This document shows positions 1 to 11,673 of a stretch of 64,000 nucleotides of DNA, one piece after another; position 1 is the stretch's first letter; the number at the start of each line of letters is the position of its first letter. The notes under the pieces were generated by a model. The model was not told where the DNA came from and did no database searches. It worked only from the letters and a program-made list of their open reading frames with translations. The stretch spans positions 434,501 to 498,500 of the forward strand of contig JAGEMR010000008.1 of NCBI GenBank assembly GCA_021030915.1. Reading direction: 5' to 3'. The DNA comes from Astrothelium macrocarpum. Its lineage: Eukaryota > Ascomycota > Dothideomycetes > Trypetheliales > Trypetheliaceae. Position numbers and translations under genes: made by a program.

Positions 1-14
1 TTTCAACTTTCTTA

Positions 15-1080
15 ATGTCTATTCTCAGTGCCCGACAGGCTTTCGGACCGTCATGTCCCAGCGGCGGTACATGGTATGCATGCGACTCTGCTTCTAGATT
101 CGTAGGGTGCTGTCGTAGCGACCCCTGCGAGGACGGATGCCCTGATGGAAATTTAGAACCTGCCAGCTTCAATCCTTCATATTACGGCAACTTTTCAGAT
201 CAGCAATGCTCAAGCGGAAAATGGTATACTTGCGCCACGATCAGCCCACCCTTTCTTGGATGCTGCACTTCGAATCCCTGCCAACCTACGTCCTGTCCTG
301 CCGGAAATTTAACAGCCGGCTTCTTGTCAAATGATCCCGCGGTTGCCGCTGAATTCTTGGGCTCATCGTCAGCACCCACTTCAAAGCAAATTCCAGTCGG
401 CGCAATTGTCGGAGGCGTGATTGCTGGCATAGCTGTTGTCATTAGTGTGATTGCTTTCTGGGTCTACCGCCGTAGGCGATCTCGCAGAACCAGATTGCCA
501 GCAGAACAATACATTGCGCCGGCTTACATCCCAAAGTCCTCTGCCGCTGAAATGCCTACTGAAGCATTTGTGAAATGTGTGTCTCCAACTCATTACTGTG
601 ACGAAAGTATTGATTTGTCCAACGGCACTAACTTTCTTCATAGTTTCATCACCACCTCCCAGATATTCCAGGATACCGGATTCGGCTCAAGACTCCATTG
701 AATTGGCTGGAACTCCGACTCACAGAAGCAATATTTCAGAACTCTCGGCCATCATTGCGCCTGTAGAGTTGGATGCCGGTGAGGGATCTGTCTCTGATCA
801 AAGCCGACGCTGGACTCAGGGCACTGTCTCGAATGAAGCTACACAGCCTAATGGTCTAGGCATCAGGGACTTACCCAACTCTGCTCGCTTCTCATCACAA
901 TCTGGAGTCTCAGAAGTATCCTCTGAGAATGATTCGCCGAATCTTCAGGCGGAAACGGGTTCAGTGTCTGAAATTAGTCAACATTCTTCTCCGAATCAGA
1001 CCACGTCGCCACTTATTCATCAAAGCGAACGGAAACCAATTTCAATTTCTTCAAAGTCGCCACTGTCGCAACAGTATTAA
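15..1080 (+). CDS. Cys-rich single-pass membrane protein, possibly 5' partial
   Basis: Two exons, 15..576 and 644..1080; the 67-nt intron starts GTGTGT and ends in a CTAAC branch site plus TAG, and the phases match. The N-terminal half has two repeats of a Cys module (C-P-x-G-G/N-x-W-Y-x-C ... G-C-C ... D/N-P-C). It is followed by a hydrophobic segment near residues 130-150 and a basic stop-transfer run (YRRRRSRR). The rest is a Ser/Thr/Gln-rich cytoplasmic tail without a known domain. This layout is common in fungal surface or sensor-like proteins of unknown function. No signal peptide is seen. The first ATG at 15 sits just before an intron-like acceptor (TATTCTCAG, ending at 28), so the true start may be in an exon left of the window. 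Function is not assigned. Confidence 0.6.
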
Positions 1081-1905
1081 GATCAGAAACAGACTAAACC
1101 TCGGCATGGAAGCCAAGATACATCAGGAACCCTTTTCGAGCAATATTTCACCACTGGACGACTTCATGGATATCACGTCTCATTTTACAAACCTCAGAAA
1201 CTCTTTAATCTTTGCTCAATCCTGCCAGAGCATGCCTTGAAAGCCTTGCTTTTGTTTGCGCGTTCAATATTGCTTGATAATGCTGGACATTGGATTGTGA
1301 TTAAAAAGTTTGGCTGATCTTCGAAGCTGCGGCTGAATCTTTGGTCAAGTCCAAGTTTACTGCAATCTACTACAAATGGTACAATTCTGGCAGGTGCGTC
1401 ATCGAGTCAGTCAGCACTCAAACACACCCGTCTCACCGATGACAGAGCCATTCAATACGATCCTCTCCACGGCCTTCCAGTAAGGCTGCAGACCTGACAC
1501 GTGTCTTCCAGAACGTTGAGAATCATATCGACAACTTAAAGCATCTGGTTGGATGGAAGAGCATACACGACAATTTCTATGGCCATAGTGACGTTGCAGA
1601 ACGATTGGCACTCGGCGAAGCTGATGTAGTGTCTGCTTCCTGAGGGCCTGCGTGACGCAAAGCAGGCGGCACACTGCCGATTCACAAGATGCGATGACCA
1701 TCACTATGTAGGGAATGGCAGTCAAAAGAGGATTACGGGAGACCGTTATGATGCGGGGCACGTGACCATTCGGCTCAGCCGATGAACAAGCCCAAGAATT
1801 GTGTGGTTGGTATGTGTAGCATAGTCGATCTGTGAGAAAGAAAACTCATACAATGTCTGTTGGTCGCGTCAGTCTCGATATTGGTGCCGATCGCCAACGA
1901 GATGC
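1081..1905. other. Intergenic, no convincing gene
   Basis: This is 825 bp between a plus-strand gene and the 3' end of a minus-strand gene, so it should contain both terminators. A 116-codon minus-strand open frame (1411..1761) has no family resemblance and an irregular composition. I see no repeat or RNA gene. Confidence 0.4.
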
Positions 1906-3010
1906 TCATGAAGTGAACGTCTTCCACGTCTGCAGAATTGCCGTGACACATTGTATCACACCGAAGACGGTGGTGAGGATCAAGACAACTACTGCAATCC
2001 AGAAAGTGTACCATTGCGGTTTATTCCGCCTATCATACCACCATTGTGCAAGCGTTGCAGGCTCGGCCTCTCCAAAGGCTTCGTCTAGGATCTGAAGACG
2101 ATCCCGCCAATATGAGTATTTACAGAGCTCCCGCGGTGCAATAATTGTCAACGCGCGAAGGCCAATATCCAAGTCACTACCTTCTTTCATAAGCCACTGA
2201 TAACAGTCTCGATCCAACATGGGAATGAGAAGTGCTATTGTTTGAAGGGTCTCTTCCAAGAAACCGTCACTCAGAACCGGACTAAGAAAACGTCGATTTC
2301 CTAGTTAATCAATCTACTCTAAGAATCCTCGGGAATGCAGAATCTCCAACTCACCAATTTGAGCTCCTCAACCGATGCAGTACTGAGACGTGATGGTAGA
2401 CATACACGGAACGATCGCCGATAAGCGACAGGTGGTCGTGCAGATTATCCGTCCATATGATTTGGAAACCTCCGATTCGACGCATGGAGACGATATTCAG
2501 GAATTTCGAGCACCGCATCTTGCCTGCCGTTGGAACAGAGCTCTTAGAAAAGCACCTTTCAAGGATTTGATAAAGACTCATGTCGTCAGGCCATGGAATC
2601 CGTGTTTGCTCGACGGAGTGTATGTCCTCGGGTCGATTTGCAAAGCTGTCAACGTTTACCGTCAACCACAAGCGAGCGGCCAATTCGATGGCACGATCAA
2701 GTCCATCATGCGAGTCTTGGTATTGAGGGAAAAGTGGTCTGATGCTTTCCCGTATCTGCCCCTTTTTCTCGTTGCAACGATTTCTGACGGCGTATACAAG
2801 ATCTGTTAAATTTTGGTGAGAATCCAATGGTTGCGATGACTTGAATATAGCACATTGGCTCTCGAAATGTCGAGAGAAGAAAGCAGAAAAGTCTTCTACT
2901 TTTCTTATGTTATCCACACTTGGCCAAAGACGATCAGCGATTGCTCTTTCTAGGCTATCCTTAGATGAGCCGATTGCCAATGAAAGGCTTTGATCTGATG
3001 ACCAATCCAT
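1906..3010 (-). CDS. Fungal membrane-anchored protein of unknown function
   Basis: Two exons on the minus strand, 3010..2355 and 2281..1906; the 73-nt intron has a GTGAGT donor and a TTTTCTTAG acceptor, and phase 2 is kept. The product is about 343 aa. The N-terminal two thirds is a soluble helical region with no named domain. The C-terminus has the signature W-W-Y-D-R-R-N ... Q-W-Y-T-F-W followed by one transmembrane segment and a short tail. I recognise this ending from a large, poorly characterised family in Pezizomycotina. Function is unknown. The start ATG at 3010 is the first in frame. The family assignment rests on the C-terminal signature alone. Confidence 0.7.
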
Positions 3011-3449
3011 TTCTAGTGCCAGTGAGATTGGCTTACCCCAATCGGGTCAAATTAAAGGAACTGATAGTGAGAAACAATCTACGTTTGTCTCAACTTTCGA
3101 ATTTCTCCGATCAGGCTCAGCCGCATTAAGACAAAAAAGGCTGATTGGAGGCCATCTGTCGGGCGTAATTTAGCTACGTCATCAGCATTGCACGATCAAA
3201 ATGCGTGGCCTCAACCAGATAGTCTTGTCAAAGCTGGATGCACTAAGTCATTTCGGTAGAATACAAGATCTTTCCGTCATGTTTAGATCTTACAACGTTT
3301 ATCACTTATGTCCCTACAGACGACTCTGATGACGCCTATCAGCAGCGTGGATGCTACAGAAGCACAGGTACCCCAACTGCAGCCAGAACTGACATCATCC
3401 AAAGACCAAACAACGAATTGGCGGCGCCTGCGCCTAATCTCGAAGCAAA
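3011..3449. other. Divergent intergenic region
   Basis: This is 439 bp between a minus-strand gene (start 3010) and a plus-strand gene (start 3450), so it should hold both promoters. No ORF, repeat or clear TATA element was seen. Confidence 0.4.
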
Positions 3450-5123
3450 ATGACACGAACGAGATTACTGCTAATAGATGAACAGCGAATACCGAGGAGA
3501 AGTGGAGTAGATCATGCTCATAATCTCACTGATCCTCCGAGGATAAAATCTACCACTATCCAGACCACAAATGATCAGAGCAATGTGTTTAGTGAAGCAG
3601 CAAACCAAACTGCTGCATCAGGCCTTTTCCCAGCTCACCGTTCAACACAAGGGAGTTCAACAATACGTCTTAAACCCAATGATCGGATTGATGTTACAGA
3701 GGTGAACTGGCCAAAAGCCGCAAGTGGAACAAGGTCGGAGTACAGGGATTGTTTTGGTGCCCTTGTCCATATCCAAAAGCTGGCTCTCTTCGGCACCGTA
3801 AAAATGTGGGATATCCGTGGACCTTTACAGGAGACGTGGGCCAACACTCTGCAACCAGCCATAGTCGAACTATTGAGACGCCAGTGGACTTGTCAATTAC
3901 CATCCCAACCTACAAGAGAAACCCCTTTGTGGGTGTTGCGCTGCTATCTAATAGGTTGGGGTCCAAGTCATGCGGCCCCTCATGTTACCTTCCTGTGCTC
4001 CTCACATCAGCGCTTCTTTTCGAAGGCTGCAAGAGATATCGTGCTTGGTCACGGAATCCTAGATCACTGGGGCTGGGGTCGGAGTTTTCTGTGTCTACCA
4101 CTACGTGTTGGCCCTGGATTGCTTGGGCGATCTCCGGACGAGTCATCTCATGCGTCGATCTGCATTGATAACATTTGTGAGGACCCTTCCAGCTTTACTC
4201 AAACCGCACAAACGACACCAAAAACTCAAACAAATCCAGGAAGCAGCTCTCATCAGGATATCTGTGGCACATCTTTCGTGAGCGAGACTGGTCGGAAGGC
4301 CACCATTGGTGGAGCAATCGAAGTTGACGGAGTTCACTATGCTTTAACAGTATCTCACGCTTTTGAACCTCTTCCAGAAAACAATGAAGCTCTACACGAA
4401 GGCGAGGACGCAGTTGCTGACGAGAATCAAATGGATAACCTTGTGGAACTTCTTCCTAATTGCGACGCAGAGGATCTTTCCTTGATAAATCAAGTTATTG
4501 CAGAGTACAGAGATCATGTCTGTAGTCCCATTCTAGCACACGTACCAGCACATGAAGTCAAAGATGTACCAATTACTCCGCGCTTAAGACGTACTGCTGC
4601 GCATTCGAATTCAGCGAACGAGTTATCAGAGCAGCCAAGCCGGCTTCGGCATAATTCTATTGCTAGAGATGGCGAGCTTGACTGGGCTATCATGAAGCTC
4701 GAAGATCAGAATAAAAACAGAGCAAATCGCTTCCTTTGGACGGAAGAAGATGGCGAGAATAGATTGCACTTTGTCGACAAATTCTCTTTCGAGATGCCAT
4801 TCGATGGGACAACGCTTCAGATCTATACTAGTTCGGGTCCAATCACTGCACAGAGTGTGACATGTTCAGCGTCACTTTTCATTGGTCATGGGCGGAGTAT
4901 CCCTACGGCTTGGACAGTGAGAACGGACCACCTGCGTAGGTTTCTATATTTTACTTTCACGAAACTTGCCCTCACATCCACGTGAAATCATCATAGCTAA
5001 TACTTCGTAGTCGAGGGCGATTGTGGCGCATGGGCTGTCGATGTTCCGAATCGTTGTGTGCTTGGCATGATCATCGCTCGTTGCCTTGAGCTAGGAGAGG
5101 CCTACCTCATTCCCATGTCATAG
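3450..5123 (+). CDS. Trypsin-fold peptidase-like protein, cut by an in-frame TAG
   Basis: Exons 3450..4935 and 5011..5123 are joined across a 75-nt intron (GTAGGT donor, CTAAT branch, CGTAG acceptor). The ATG has a good AAAATG context. The first third resembles the N-terminal part of a fungal family with W-x-x-C-F plus F-G-T-V-K segments and an A-x-P-H-V-T-F-L-C stretch. The trypsin-like fold follows: a TIGGAIEVDG strand, then the LTVSHAF His motif near residue 310, a GELDWAIMKL Asp motif, and after the intron EGDCGAWAVD. The usual nucleophile motif in this family is GDSG, so Ser is replaced by Cys here. The frame hits TAG at 5121-5123 inside a segment (AYLIPM...) that normally runs on. The same frame stays open to the DUF6590 region, so this may be a broken or fused gene. 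Confidence 0.6.
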
Positions 5124-5207
5124 ATTTTCTCCCAAATTAGATCCACGGGAATCGGGAAGAAAGTTCAATTGCCCATTCCAAATTTACCAACACCTCTTTC
5201 CTGGTCT

Positions 5208-6594
5208 ATGCTGAGGCACTGGACCGAAATACATCAAAGAAAGCCGGCATTGATTGATATAGAGTCGCTTGCATTAAGTTCCAAACTTCAATTTGAGGAA
5301 TGCGAGTATTGGCTTTCTAAGGAAATCGCCCGCCCTTCAGCCGAAAGAATTGGCTTAAAGCAATTTCTGGGGATCTTTTCGTACCTAGACAAATTACCAG
5401 ATATGGACACGTCCTCGAATACTACCATGGTAGAGTCACAGATAGACATCGAGGAACGGAGTGAACGTCTCAGCATTTCATCAACATCAAATTTCATACC
5501 AGAGGTAGCCGCAATACCGGAAGCTGGACTCGGACCACAAACAAGCCCCCACAATGAAGATGATTCCAGCTCTATGTATTCCGGAGTGGCTTCGGCTCCG
5601 GATCCCTACAGAAATAGGACGCAAGTGCCGATCAACAGTGCCACCCAAAGCAAAGAGCAACGTTTTGTGCCAAGTGACACGTTATTTCAGCATCCGTATT
5701 ACGAGAACTTCAACAGGATTGGGCCTGATCGCACAAATGATGCTTTCCCACCAATGATATCGTTGGGTCTATCCATCTCAGATTGTTACCGAATCATATC
5801 TGACATTAAGTTCCACCACGAAACCAACGTGAGAACAATGAACACTGCCAATCGACCGTTAGATTCCCGTAAGTGTCCTGTTTGTGCGACAAATTTGAGC
5901 AGAAGAAAGCTAATGATTAACAGGTTACCTGAGGGTCAGAAACAAAGATCAGAGCAGATTCTTCCAGCTAGGACGAGTAGGTGCTTACAGTCCATCAGAA
6001 TGTCTTTCAATCTAATCCAAAATAGGTTTTCGCAATGTTGTGGACAGAAGGGATTGGATATGAACCCCCCGAACCTATGAGCAGAGACAGCACCCACTTT
6101 AGCGTTGTTTCATTCGGCGAAACCGTTTACTCAGAGATCCGCAATTTCATTGTAGTGCATCCTAGCGAACGCCATTCCATCTGCGTGTGAGTTCTAAATT
6201 GCCAAGGTTTTACGCTACGCTCACAAAAGCATGCAGACCAATCCAGACATACGGGGGCCGAGGAATACTCAGACGACGAGGCATTGATGCGAAACATCAC
6301 GCCGTCGCATACATGACAGGCGAGCTCCCGACAGTATTCGAAGGGGAGTTGGAAGAGTTAATGTATCAACCGGTTCAAATTGTTGGAGCAAAGGAAGAAG
6401 ACCGCTTTTCCCCCGCATCCCGAATAAACTTCTCCAAAGTCTACACTGTCGAGCACAATGTGAAAGTGCGATCTATCGGCAAAGTGGCAGATCAGGATCT
6501 GCCATTCCTTACAAGAGCTTGGCGAGACGTACTTTCTCGTTCCAATGCAAGTCATAGTGATGAGCGCCATGTAGTCCAACTCGCAGGTGAATGA
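5208..6594 (+). CDS. DUF6590-domain protein (or C-terminal half of the preceding gene)
   Basis: Four exons, 5208..5868, 5924..5976, 6026..6186 and 6237..6594, with introns of 55, 49 and 50 nt (donors GTAAGT, GTAGGT, GTGAGT) and phases 1, 0 and 2 all kept. The spliced C-terminus is a clear DUF6590 domain: a RVFAMLWTE segment, a STHFSVVSFGE segment, an IQTYGGRG turn, a KHHAVAY strand, and SRINFSKVYTVEHNVKV. The ATG at 5208 is the first in frame after the upstream TAG. The reading frame between 5124 and 5207 is open and looks like the end of the peptidase-like domain, so the native protein may be one fusion. DUF6590 has no known activity. Confidence 0.65.
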
Positions 6595-7301
6595 AATATC
6601 AGGATAGTCAAGGGACCGGGAGAAAGAACACGCAGTTCAGGATTCAAAAACTTAGCTCTTGGTTGCACTGGTGCGTATGGTGAATAGAATGTCCCAGCTC
6701 TCCAAATTGAGAAATTGAAAATCCACCGTCTCTTTGCGATGAACATAGGTTAGTTTCGACCAAAGAATTGCAAGACCACACGTATTGCTAGGACTTTATT
6801 ATCCTTCTCATGCATGAGCGCAAATTGAGTCTATGGTCTTCGTCACAATAGCATTTCTTTCGGGAATAAAGATCTAGCCTTGCGAGATATTCCCCAGGGC
6901 TCTGCTCATGAAAATCATGATGTGTCACGGTACAGAGCATCACTAGCCCTGCCATTAGCGCCTCACCGTCATACGCTGCTTCAAGATTCGACCTCCATAT
7001 TTGTAGGAATTAGACTTCGGACGGAATGACGTGTTGGGAGAAGACCACACTCATTGGAGTGTTCAAAATAGCGAGGCCAACGTCTTTCATATAGTAGCAT
7101 CAATAGAGCGGTTAAGCTACCTAGGTACCTAGTCAAGGAGCTATTCGACTTGATATGGCCAACTCACCAGGACAACGATGGGGTAGATCTGCGGTCGCCG
7201 TTGCGACAAGGACGATGGATGAAAGTGCGAAGCTACACCTATTGGACTGGATAAAGGATCGCACCGTCGTCCTTGTTCGTCTTCAATTATATTCAGAGGA
7301 A
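6595..7301. other. Convergent intergenic region
   Basis: This is 707 bp between the 3' ends of two convergent genes. Open frames are short and lack family resemblance. Nothing else was recognised. Confidence 0.4.
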
Positions 7302-8609
7302 TTAGTACCGTTCTTCGACAATCTCTCTGAGCTTCCCCGACGTTTCTATCTTTGATAAATCTTTGAATGCCACCCATTCAAGTTTAAGTGGCGAGATAAA
7401 CCCCTCATTGCGTCTTTTTCTCCAAGCCGGAGATGCTTCCATGATTCCGTCCTCTATGCTGACCCTTATAACGTCTGAACTGTCCGGCTCTTCCGCTGCT
7501 ATTCGAATCGTCACAATATTCTGTCTGTCCGAGCGGCGCACAACGGTCTGAAAAGTTACCATTTTACCAGATCCCAGGACATTCGTAACGATCTTCCGAA
7601 TAGACTGGCAGGCTAAATGGGCATTACCAATTTTGAGACCTACAGACTCTCGTCCACGGAAGCGGAACAGTTTGGCGTCGTAATCAACCCACTCCGCAGC
7701 ATCTCCAACGGGATATCTAATTTTTGGTTGGAGTTTCATGATGAGATTGGTTCCCACAACGAGACCACGTTTTCCATTTTCTTTGATCACCGATCCATCA
7801 CTGTCAAGAATTTCCATAATCACGGAGCTGGAGTTCACCTTATATACCGGATTGATATCGGCGTCATCATCGTCGCCTGGGCGATTTATTGGAAACGCAA
7901 TGATCTTCAATTCAACGCTTCCGTATGACAAGGGCCGGATCCGCACATTTGGAAACGCAGCGTAGTGCAAGCTTCGCAAGTCTTTGTAAAAGGCTTCACC
8001 AGTGAAAAGAATCATCCGCACGTCTGGCAGCGACAAATTTTTGTTTTGTAAGTACTCTGCTAATCGAGTCGAGATGCACACGTTGCTGATTATGACAGAC
8101 GCTTTGAAGTCTATGATGGATTTTGCTATCGATTCCAGAGGTTCGCTCCCGCTGATGGGTAAATTGACGATTGGGGTGGGGCAATTCATGACTGTGTATC
8201 CGAATGTCATGAAGCCGGAGTACATGCCACCTTGAGCTGAGAGATTTGCAACTCGATCGCCTGGCAGGAGACCGCTTGTCTCGGCCATCAGAACGCCGTT
8301 GATTTGTGACGTCATGTGAAATTCGGGACGAGTCATGAGTACAGTTTTCGGGATGTTGCTGGAGCCGCCGCTACGTAGTACCAAGCCATCGATGAAGGGG
8401 GTGGTCAGCACGTCGTTAGTCTCTCCATTGGATGCTCTCCAGTACTCGTCATTCTTTGTGAGAGGAAGATCTTCTAGATTTGAAACGTGCCACGGCAATC
8501 CTTCGTAGAGAGATCGATAATAGGGTGAATGTGTCCGGACGAACTGTACAAGCTCGCTAATGGCCGACCTGACCGGCGGTGCAGAAGTTTTTTGAACTTC
8601 GTGAGGCAT
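7302..8609 (-). CDS. Phenylacetate-CoA-ligase-like adenylate-forming enzyme (ANL superfamily)
   Basis: An intronless frame of 435 aa with ATG at 8609. The order of motifs follows the PaaK/CapK-like branch of the ANL superfamily. There is an N-terminal SPYYR segment, then a phosphate-binding loop R-S-G-G-S-S-x-x-P-K (residues 79-88). A central LSYGSVE aromatic/acidic motif, a YPVGDAAEW motif with the ribose-binding Asp, and a GRESVGLKIG hinge before the small C-terminal domain follow. Such enzymes activate an aryl, acyl or amino acid carboxylate as an AMP ester and often pass it to CoA. The substrate cannot be read from the sequence. It lies 5' of the AT island, with a threonine aldolase, exporter, regulator and dioxygenase on the far side. 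It may be the activating enzyme of a small-molecule pathway. Confidence 0.75.
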   Translation of the reverse strand: MPHEVQKTSAPPVRSAISELVQFVRTHSPYYRSLYEGLPWHVSNLEDLPLTKNDEYWRASNGETNDVLTTPFIDGLVLRSGGSSNIPKTVLMTRPEFHMTSQINGVLMAETSGLLPGDRVANLSAQGGMYSGFMTFGYTVMNCPTPIVNLPISGSEPLESIAKSIIDFKASVIISNVCISTRLAEYLQNKNLSLPDVRMILFTGEAFYKDLRSLHYAAFPNVRIRPLSYGSVELKIIAFPINRPGDDDDADINPVYKVNSSSVIMEILDSDGSVIKENGKRGLVVGTNLIMKLQPKIRYPVGDAAEWVDYDAKLFRFRGRESVGLKIGNAHLACQSIRKIVTNVLGSGKMVTFQTVVRRSDRQNIVTIRIAAEEPDSSDVIRVSIEDGIMEASPAWRKRRNEGFISPLKLEWVAFKDLSKIETSGKLREIVEERY

Positions 8610-8995
8610 ATCGAAGACTAGAGTTCAGCGTTTGTGGAAAATAGTTCGATTGATTATCTGTAATGTCATAACGACGTGGATTTCCACTGCCTTTAAAGAA
8701 AACGAACGACTTGGAAATGAATGACAAGGAAAAAGTTTGACTTAGACTTGTCTTCGGGTCTCTCATCTCAACCCAGCTAATCCTCTCCGTACGGAGGCTT
8801 CCGAGCACAGCTTACGACATTACAGATGCGTCTCGGAGGGCTCCAATAGGCAACTCTATTCCGCCCTACTCGAGCAAACTGTCCCAGCATGAGATTTCAT
8901 CAGATTAACCCTACCATATTTCATATAGAACATCTTACGCAATGGCTTACAGCAAGGTATTCTGTCCAGGTAGCGAATCTATCACGGCCGTTACG
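8610..8995. other. Promoter-side intergenic DNA next to the AT island
   Basis: This is 386 bp of normal base composition upstream of the ligase-like gene, ending at the TA target site of the transposon. No other feature was seen. Confidence 0.35.
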
Positions 8996-8997
8996 TA

Positions 8998-9049
8998 AGT
9001 CAGGCCACCTAGATTCTGGCCTCCCCCTGTTCCTGGCCACCCCACCACC
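8998..9049 (+). repeat. Left terminal inverted repeat (52 bp)
   Basis: It is the exact reverse complement of 16129..16180. It is GC-rich and unmutated, with an abrupt change to AT-rich DNA within about 20 bp inside it. The flanking TA duplication is at 8996-8997. Confidence 0.92.
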
Positions 9050-9323
9050 ATCTCATCTCATTCGAATTTCAACGAATTTTCAATAATAACGAATTAAATT
9101 TAAAATTCTGAACACATGACGCTAATCAAATCTTTCATCTGATTCTTCTGAAATGATTTCCTATCTTTTGGAATAATAATAATTAATAAATCTATTATTA
9201 GAATAATTATTTCAATAATCGATTATTTGATTTATTCAATAATAATAAAATATTTATTTGAATCTAATTTCATTATTTTTTATTTACGTTTTATTATCAT
9301 TTTTTCCAATTATTATTTAAATT

Positions 9324-9558
9324 TGTTAAGAATATGCAGGCTGAGAGGACAATATCCGCTTATTATTCCTGATGAGGACTAGCGTCAGAAGAAGGATATT
9401 TCATCCCCTTCTCTTGTCTCTTCTTATCTGTATCTATCAACTCATTAGCTAGCACACCAGCAAACAATACAATTGGCAGTTCCTTTTACAATAGTTCTGT
9501 GAACGTTATTCTGAATATTCTTACTTCCACTGTATCATTAAATGACCTGTATTCAACA
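9324..9558 (+). repeat. 5' LTR (235 bp)
   Basis: TG...CA ends; about 90% identical to the 3' LTR by hand alignment, and all differences I counted are transitions. In the inner (3') half this copy is the A/T-richer one. The sequence GATTATGAATCCGGG follows directly and may be the remnant of a primer-binding site. Confidence 0.92.
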
Positions 9559-11673
9559 GATTATGAATCCGGGTTTTGCAGAGGGCCATTCAGAACTGTA
9601 GTCGTATCATAGTATTATGTGACGTCGTTTATTGTAAAGAGGCTTTCTCAATCTATCTATCCAGAGAATATAGAGATTGAAGGATATCACCGTCTTCTCC
9701 ATCCGCCGTATATACGAAATTTCAGATAACCTTAGCGGAAATGCTGTTATCTTCTGAAGATGTATTTAAATCGTAAAAAGGACGTACCAAATTAATCAAT
9801 TTTAGAAAATTGAATTAATTAGATTCTAATTTAAAAAAATGGAATCTGAATATAATTCCAATATTAATAATTAAAAATCATTATTATTTTTTATTTTTTA
9901 TTTCATTCATATAATTCGATTTTTAATTTTAATTATTTATAAATAATTCAGATTCTATTAATTATTTTTTAAATGATAATATCTGATTCTGTCAGATAAA
10001 AATGATTTATCGCCTTTTTAATCTGTACGAATTATAAAATATAATTCCGATAAATATCGAAATAATTTATTAATAAATAAATATATTAAATTAATAATTC
10101 AATTTCATTTTTTAAAAATATAAATTTTATGATTTTTTAATTAATTTTATTCGATTTTTTTATCGAATTTGAATAAAATTCCAATATAATATTATATTAA
10201 ATTGATTTTTATATATCAGAAAAAAATAATAAATATATCATAAAATATATTCAAATAAAAGAAATTTGGATAATATTTAAAAATAAATATGAAAAAAGAT
10301 TCCAAATTTCTGTCAAATAATATCAGATTTAATACGTAATTTATAAAATGGATAATATCATAATAATAGAAAAAATTTGGATATATTTAAATATTCTATT
10401 AAAAAAAATAATTATTATTAAATCAGATCATAAAATGTATTTGATTCTGAAATATCGAATTTAATAATTATTATTAATTTTATTTTTAAAATATAATTCA
10501 ATATAAAATATAATTAATATTTAAAATAAAATAGATATAAATGAGATATTTTAATTATTTTATAAAAAAAAGAATAATATAAAAATGGAAGATATAATTA
10601 TATTTGTCAAACGATCTTTTAATAGATAATAATTCATGTAAATGATATATTTTTTTTGTGATTAAAAGGATCATTTTATCAAGAATTGTTCAGATCGTGA
10701 AGCGGTGAAATAGGCTATCAAATCAATAATTAGAATAAATAAAGGCCATAAAATTATAAAAAAATAATTGTCAAATCAAAAATCATCAAATTCGGATGAT
10801 TTAAAATTCCAGATTAAGAAACTGAATTTAGAATTTAAAAGATTAAAAAGAAAGAACGAAAATAAATCGAATCAATATCATCATAAAATTCATATTATTC
10901 AAGAAATCTTCTTAATATCTTTAATTGTATCTTCATTAATATATATATTTTCAGATGATGAATATGAGATTGCGGAATTCGCGTAAATCGAAAAGGTAAA
11001 AGGTAAATTTTTATACGTTTAATAAATATTCGATTTTTACGTTTTAATTCATATGATTGATAATAATTAATTCTTTAAAAAATCATTAATAATGATTTTA
11101 AAAAAATGAATTAAAATTGATGGAGGGTATTTTTCATCTAAAAATATAAAAAATATAATTATAAAAAATAATAAAAATAATGAGATTATTTTATATATTC
11201 TATTTATATTTAAATTCGGAATTAATTTGATTTTTGAATAAAAATTTTATTATGATTATTATTTAATCGGTTTAATATCATTAATGATTTTTATTATTAT
11301 TAATCAGAAATAAAAATTAATTCTTATAATAAAAATCCAAGACGGAATATATATTATATAAAAGATTCTGAATCAATTATAAATGAAAATTTTTAAATAT
11401 CAAAATCAGTATGATAAATTGGCTATTTCCGTAATCAATCAAAATATTAATTAATTCCAGATAGAATATAAAATAATTTCATATATTGATAAAAGACAAA
11501 TTGAAATATTATTTTGATACCGGAGATTTGGCCATTTTAGAGACCAAATTTTATGTCAATTCTATAAAATGACCATTCTAGATAAAGCGATTCCTATTAT
11601 AGACAAAGATATTCTATATAAGATTTGTGTTTATATCAAAATCAGAAGAATATGAAAAAAGATAACAGAAAAA

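Noticed and set aside
1411..1761. 116-codon minus-strand open frame
   Set aside because: Irregular composition, no domain and no splice context linking it to the gene at 1906-3010.
10768..10986. 72-codon plus-strand open frame between the 5' LTR and the integrase fragment
   Set aside because: It may be a leftover of gag or the start of pol, but it is Lys/Asn/Ile-rich and has no motif that can be named.
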